Shown here in pieces: positions 62,241 through 64,000 of a stretch of DNA of 64,000 bases (position 1 is its first letter; each line of letters starts with the position of its first letter). The stretch spans positions 115,316-179,315 of the forward strand of contig LUCM01008745.1 in assembly GCA_008360955.1 (NCBI GenBank). The letters are read 5' to 3'. The stretch is from Fasciolopsis buskii. Lineage: Eukaryota > Platyhelminthes > Trematoda > Plagiorchiida > Fasciolidae. A program made the position numbers and the translations under genes. A model generated the notes under the pieces. That model did not search any database and was not told the origin of the DNA. It saw nothing but the letters and a program-made list of their open reading frames with translations.

Positions 62241-63423
62241 CTGTGCAAGTCAACATATATGTTGAAGTGAACAAATGGAAGAAAAAAACACGTGCAATCG
62301 TTGCAACTTGTTCTTCTTGTCGTACCATTACGGAGAGGCTAAACGAGTGAGAAAGGAAAAAGCAAAAAGGATGTTCATTCTCTTCTGTTTAAACCCCGGG
62401 CAGATTTGGATTTGAGCAGTTCAGTCAACACTTAGGACAGTTTGCAGAACATTGTGTTCCCTCGGGTAAACCGAATTGGGGGAAAAAGGTAGCATTACCA
62501 TGCCGTAGCATTATCAATGGATTCGAACGGATCTTTAAATGGTTGCTTGACCAACGGTTGAAGGTGGTGTCGCTACAAATGTCCCGGTAAGTCGTGGATT
62601 TCTCACCGTAGACGTCGGAATATATCGGTCCGGTCTTTTGGTGTCTGGGTCGTGCTGGTTAGATATGGAAAGCAAGTCGGTAGTTGGTTTCTTAATGTTC
62701 GTGCCTAAACTGTGCCTCGTGTTCGGTTGCCAGTAAGTCGAAACTTGACAAAGGTCGAATGTATTGAATTCGGAATCAACAGGTGCATACAATATCCTGG
62801 AGAACAACACCTGGAGAGGAACCCGATGCTAGTTTGTAGAAAGAATATTCATCCATAGGAAAAATGAAGGATAATTTCATAAATCTGGCAAGATGGAAAA
62901 GATACTTGGAAGCTATAAATTGGTGAGAATAATAGCAATGGTATCGGTTTTGCCAGTTCTAATAGTAGTCACAATAACCATACAGAGTACCATAAGCTGC
63001 AGCAGTTTTAAATGATCTACCACACGGGTATCGATGATCTCAAGTTAGGAGCCCCGTATCCACGGTTCTTGGAAGCTATCATAATTAATAATAATAATGG
63101 AAATTAGTAACATGAGATTGTTATCTTTACGTGTTATCTATGATATTCCGTGGTGAAATATTTCAATAGTGAATGCACCAAAAGACTGCCTAGTTTATAA
63201 TTCTTTGAAACCGTTCCAATTGCATCTTATCGATCAGCAGTCCTTCGTTGTTTAATTAAATAAAACCAGTGAGTTAAAAATCGACTAAAACCACGAGGAA
63301 TTCCGAAGAGATCCACAATTCCGGTTTGTGGTTTTTATTTCTGTTCTCTAGTGTTGTGTGCCATTGAGACTATGCAATATACGGTCTTCAAAGCATGTAA
63401 TTTTTTTATTGCATTATTGAAGG
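62241..63423. other. Non-coding stretch
   Basis: A possible 74-bp minus-strand exon near 62495-62570 (frame HHLQPLVKQPFKDPFESIDN) has a GTAG acceptor but a poor polypyrimidine tract and is not called. Nothing else is recognised. Confidence 0.4.
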
Positions 63424-63565
63424 CTGGGTGTGGTAGACGGGGTATGCTCCATGGAGACTAGTTGTCACGACACGGGGAAAGAGAAACCGGTAGTCGTGAA
63501 CGTGGAATTTGGAGTGGTACAGGACCACATAATGTCCTAATAGGTCAGGTGTGGTAACGGGCCGA
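63424..63565 (+). repeat. Dispersed repeat G, copy 2
   Basis: Aligns with 15410-15555; the core is TCCTAATAGGTCAGGTGTGG. The upstream part contains TTGTCACGACACGGGGAAAG. An AATAAA lies just downstream (about 63595), which would fit an LTR or a retroelement 3' end, but there is no flanking evidence. Confidence 0.5.
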
Positions 63566-64000
63566 CGACTGCGAGTTGCTCTGTATCATGTGGCGAATAA
63601 ATCAATTTTTTCTTCGAATAACTTCTATGATTTCAGATAGAACTGGACGTAAGCATGTACAGTAGTTTCGGAGATTTTGCAAACGTTTTCAGTCAAGCAG
63701 TCCTTGAAGAGCAGGCTTAGCTTTTAGTCGGTTGTGTAACTTGGGCTGAAATGGGTCAGATGACATGTGAAGAAATACGGCCGTTTATAAAATCCTGAAG
63801 ATCAATGATTCGACCAAGAGATAATGTCGAATAGAAGAAACCGAGTGTGCCGTGAAATCACATTTGACCTGTAACTTATTATTCCCTATGGATTTTCAAG
63901 CCTGACGATGATGACTGTTGGTTCGTGAGAAATTAGTCCCCGTTTTGTCTAAATATTGCGAAACTACAAACGAATGCGAAAATGATGATTTTGAACGCAA
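63566..64000. other. Non-coding stretch to window end
   Basis: No exon, RNA gene or repeat match recognised. Confidence 0.4.

Noticed and set aside
62495..62570. 74-bp minus-strand exon candidate (HHLQPLVKQPFKDP frame)
   Set aside because: Acceptor lacks a polypyrimidine tract, and the phase does not match the next candidate exon at 62013-62240.

Overview
This looks like intron-rich, repeat-dense eukaryotic DNA, most likely from a digenean flatworm (trematode). The case is inferential. Base composition is mildly AT-rich. There are no dense coding blocks, only short ORFs and a few spliced-looking exons. Simple repeats are numerous. The two decayed RTE-type LINE copies have the endonuclease/reverse-transcriptase arrangement I associate with liver- and lung-fluke genomes. 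I cannot name the species.

Layout: 0-3 kb holds microsatellites, a stray copy of a hairpin motif (1141-1212) and a tRNA-like SINE (family A, copy 1). 4-5.5 kb holds a SINE-B copy, a candidate + strand exon (5069-5167) and a second SINE-A. 7.8-15.3 kb holds candidate minus-strand exons. Two of them (11482-11668 and 7902-8196) join in perfect reading phase and encode one continuous coiled-coil-like sequence. 12.7, 16.3-16.8 and 19.4 kb hold more SINE-like copies. 22.8-25.0 kb is a decayed + strand RTE LINE carrying a foreign insert. 29.9-32.1 kb is the best-preserved protein-coding element: a Penelope-like element (PLE) with reverse transcriptase and a GIY-YIG endonuclease, broken by two frameshifts and in-frame stops. 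34.0-34.2 kb is a long (ACT)n tract followed by SINE-A copy 3. 35.9-37.7 kb is a near-perfect 83-bp inverted repeat joined to a ~1.6 kb interspersed repeat whose inverted partner lies at 50.5-51.9 kb. 39.5 kb is a third tRNA-like SINE (family C). 42.5-45.3 kb is a minus-strand RTE copy with endonuclease and RT remnants. 53.5 and 62.1 kb hold two well-spliced candidate minus-strand exons, one with a transmembrane segment. The rest is intron or intergenic DNA without recognisable coding content.

The window is therefore mostly mobile-element debris of at least three retroelement classes (PLE, RTE, tRNA-SINE) inside and between introns of one or more host genes, mainly on the minus strand. I found no CRISPR, operon or prokaryote-like system. 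The most unusual structures are the PLE, the foldback hairpin with its dispersed stem-loop motif, and the inverted 1.5 kb repeat pair whose copies differ by a precise 231-bp segment.
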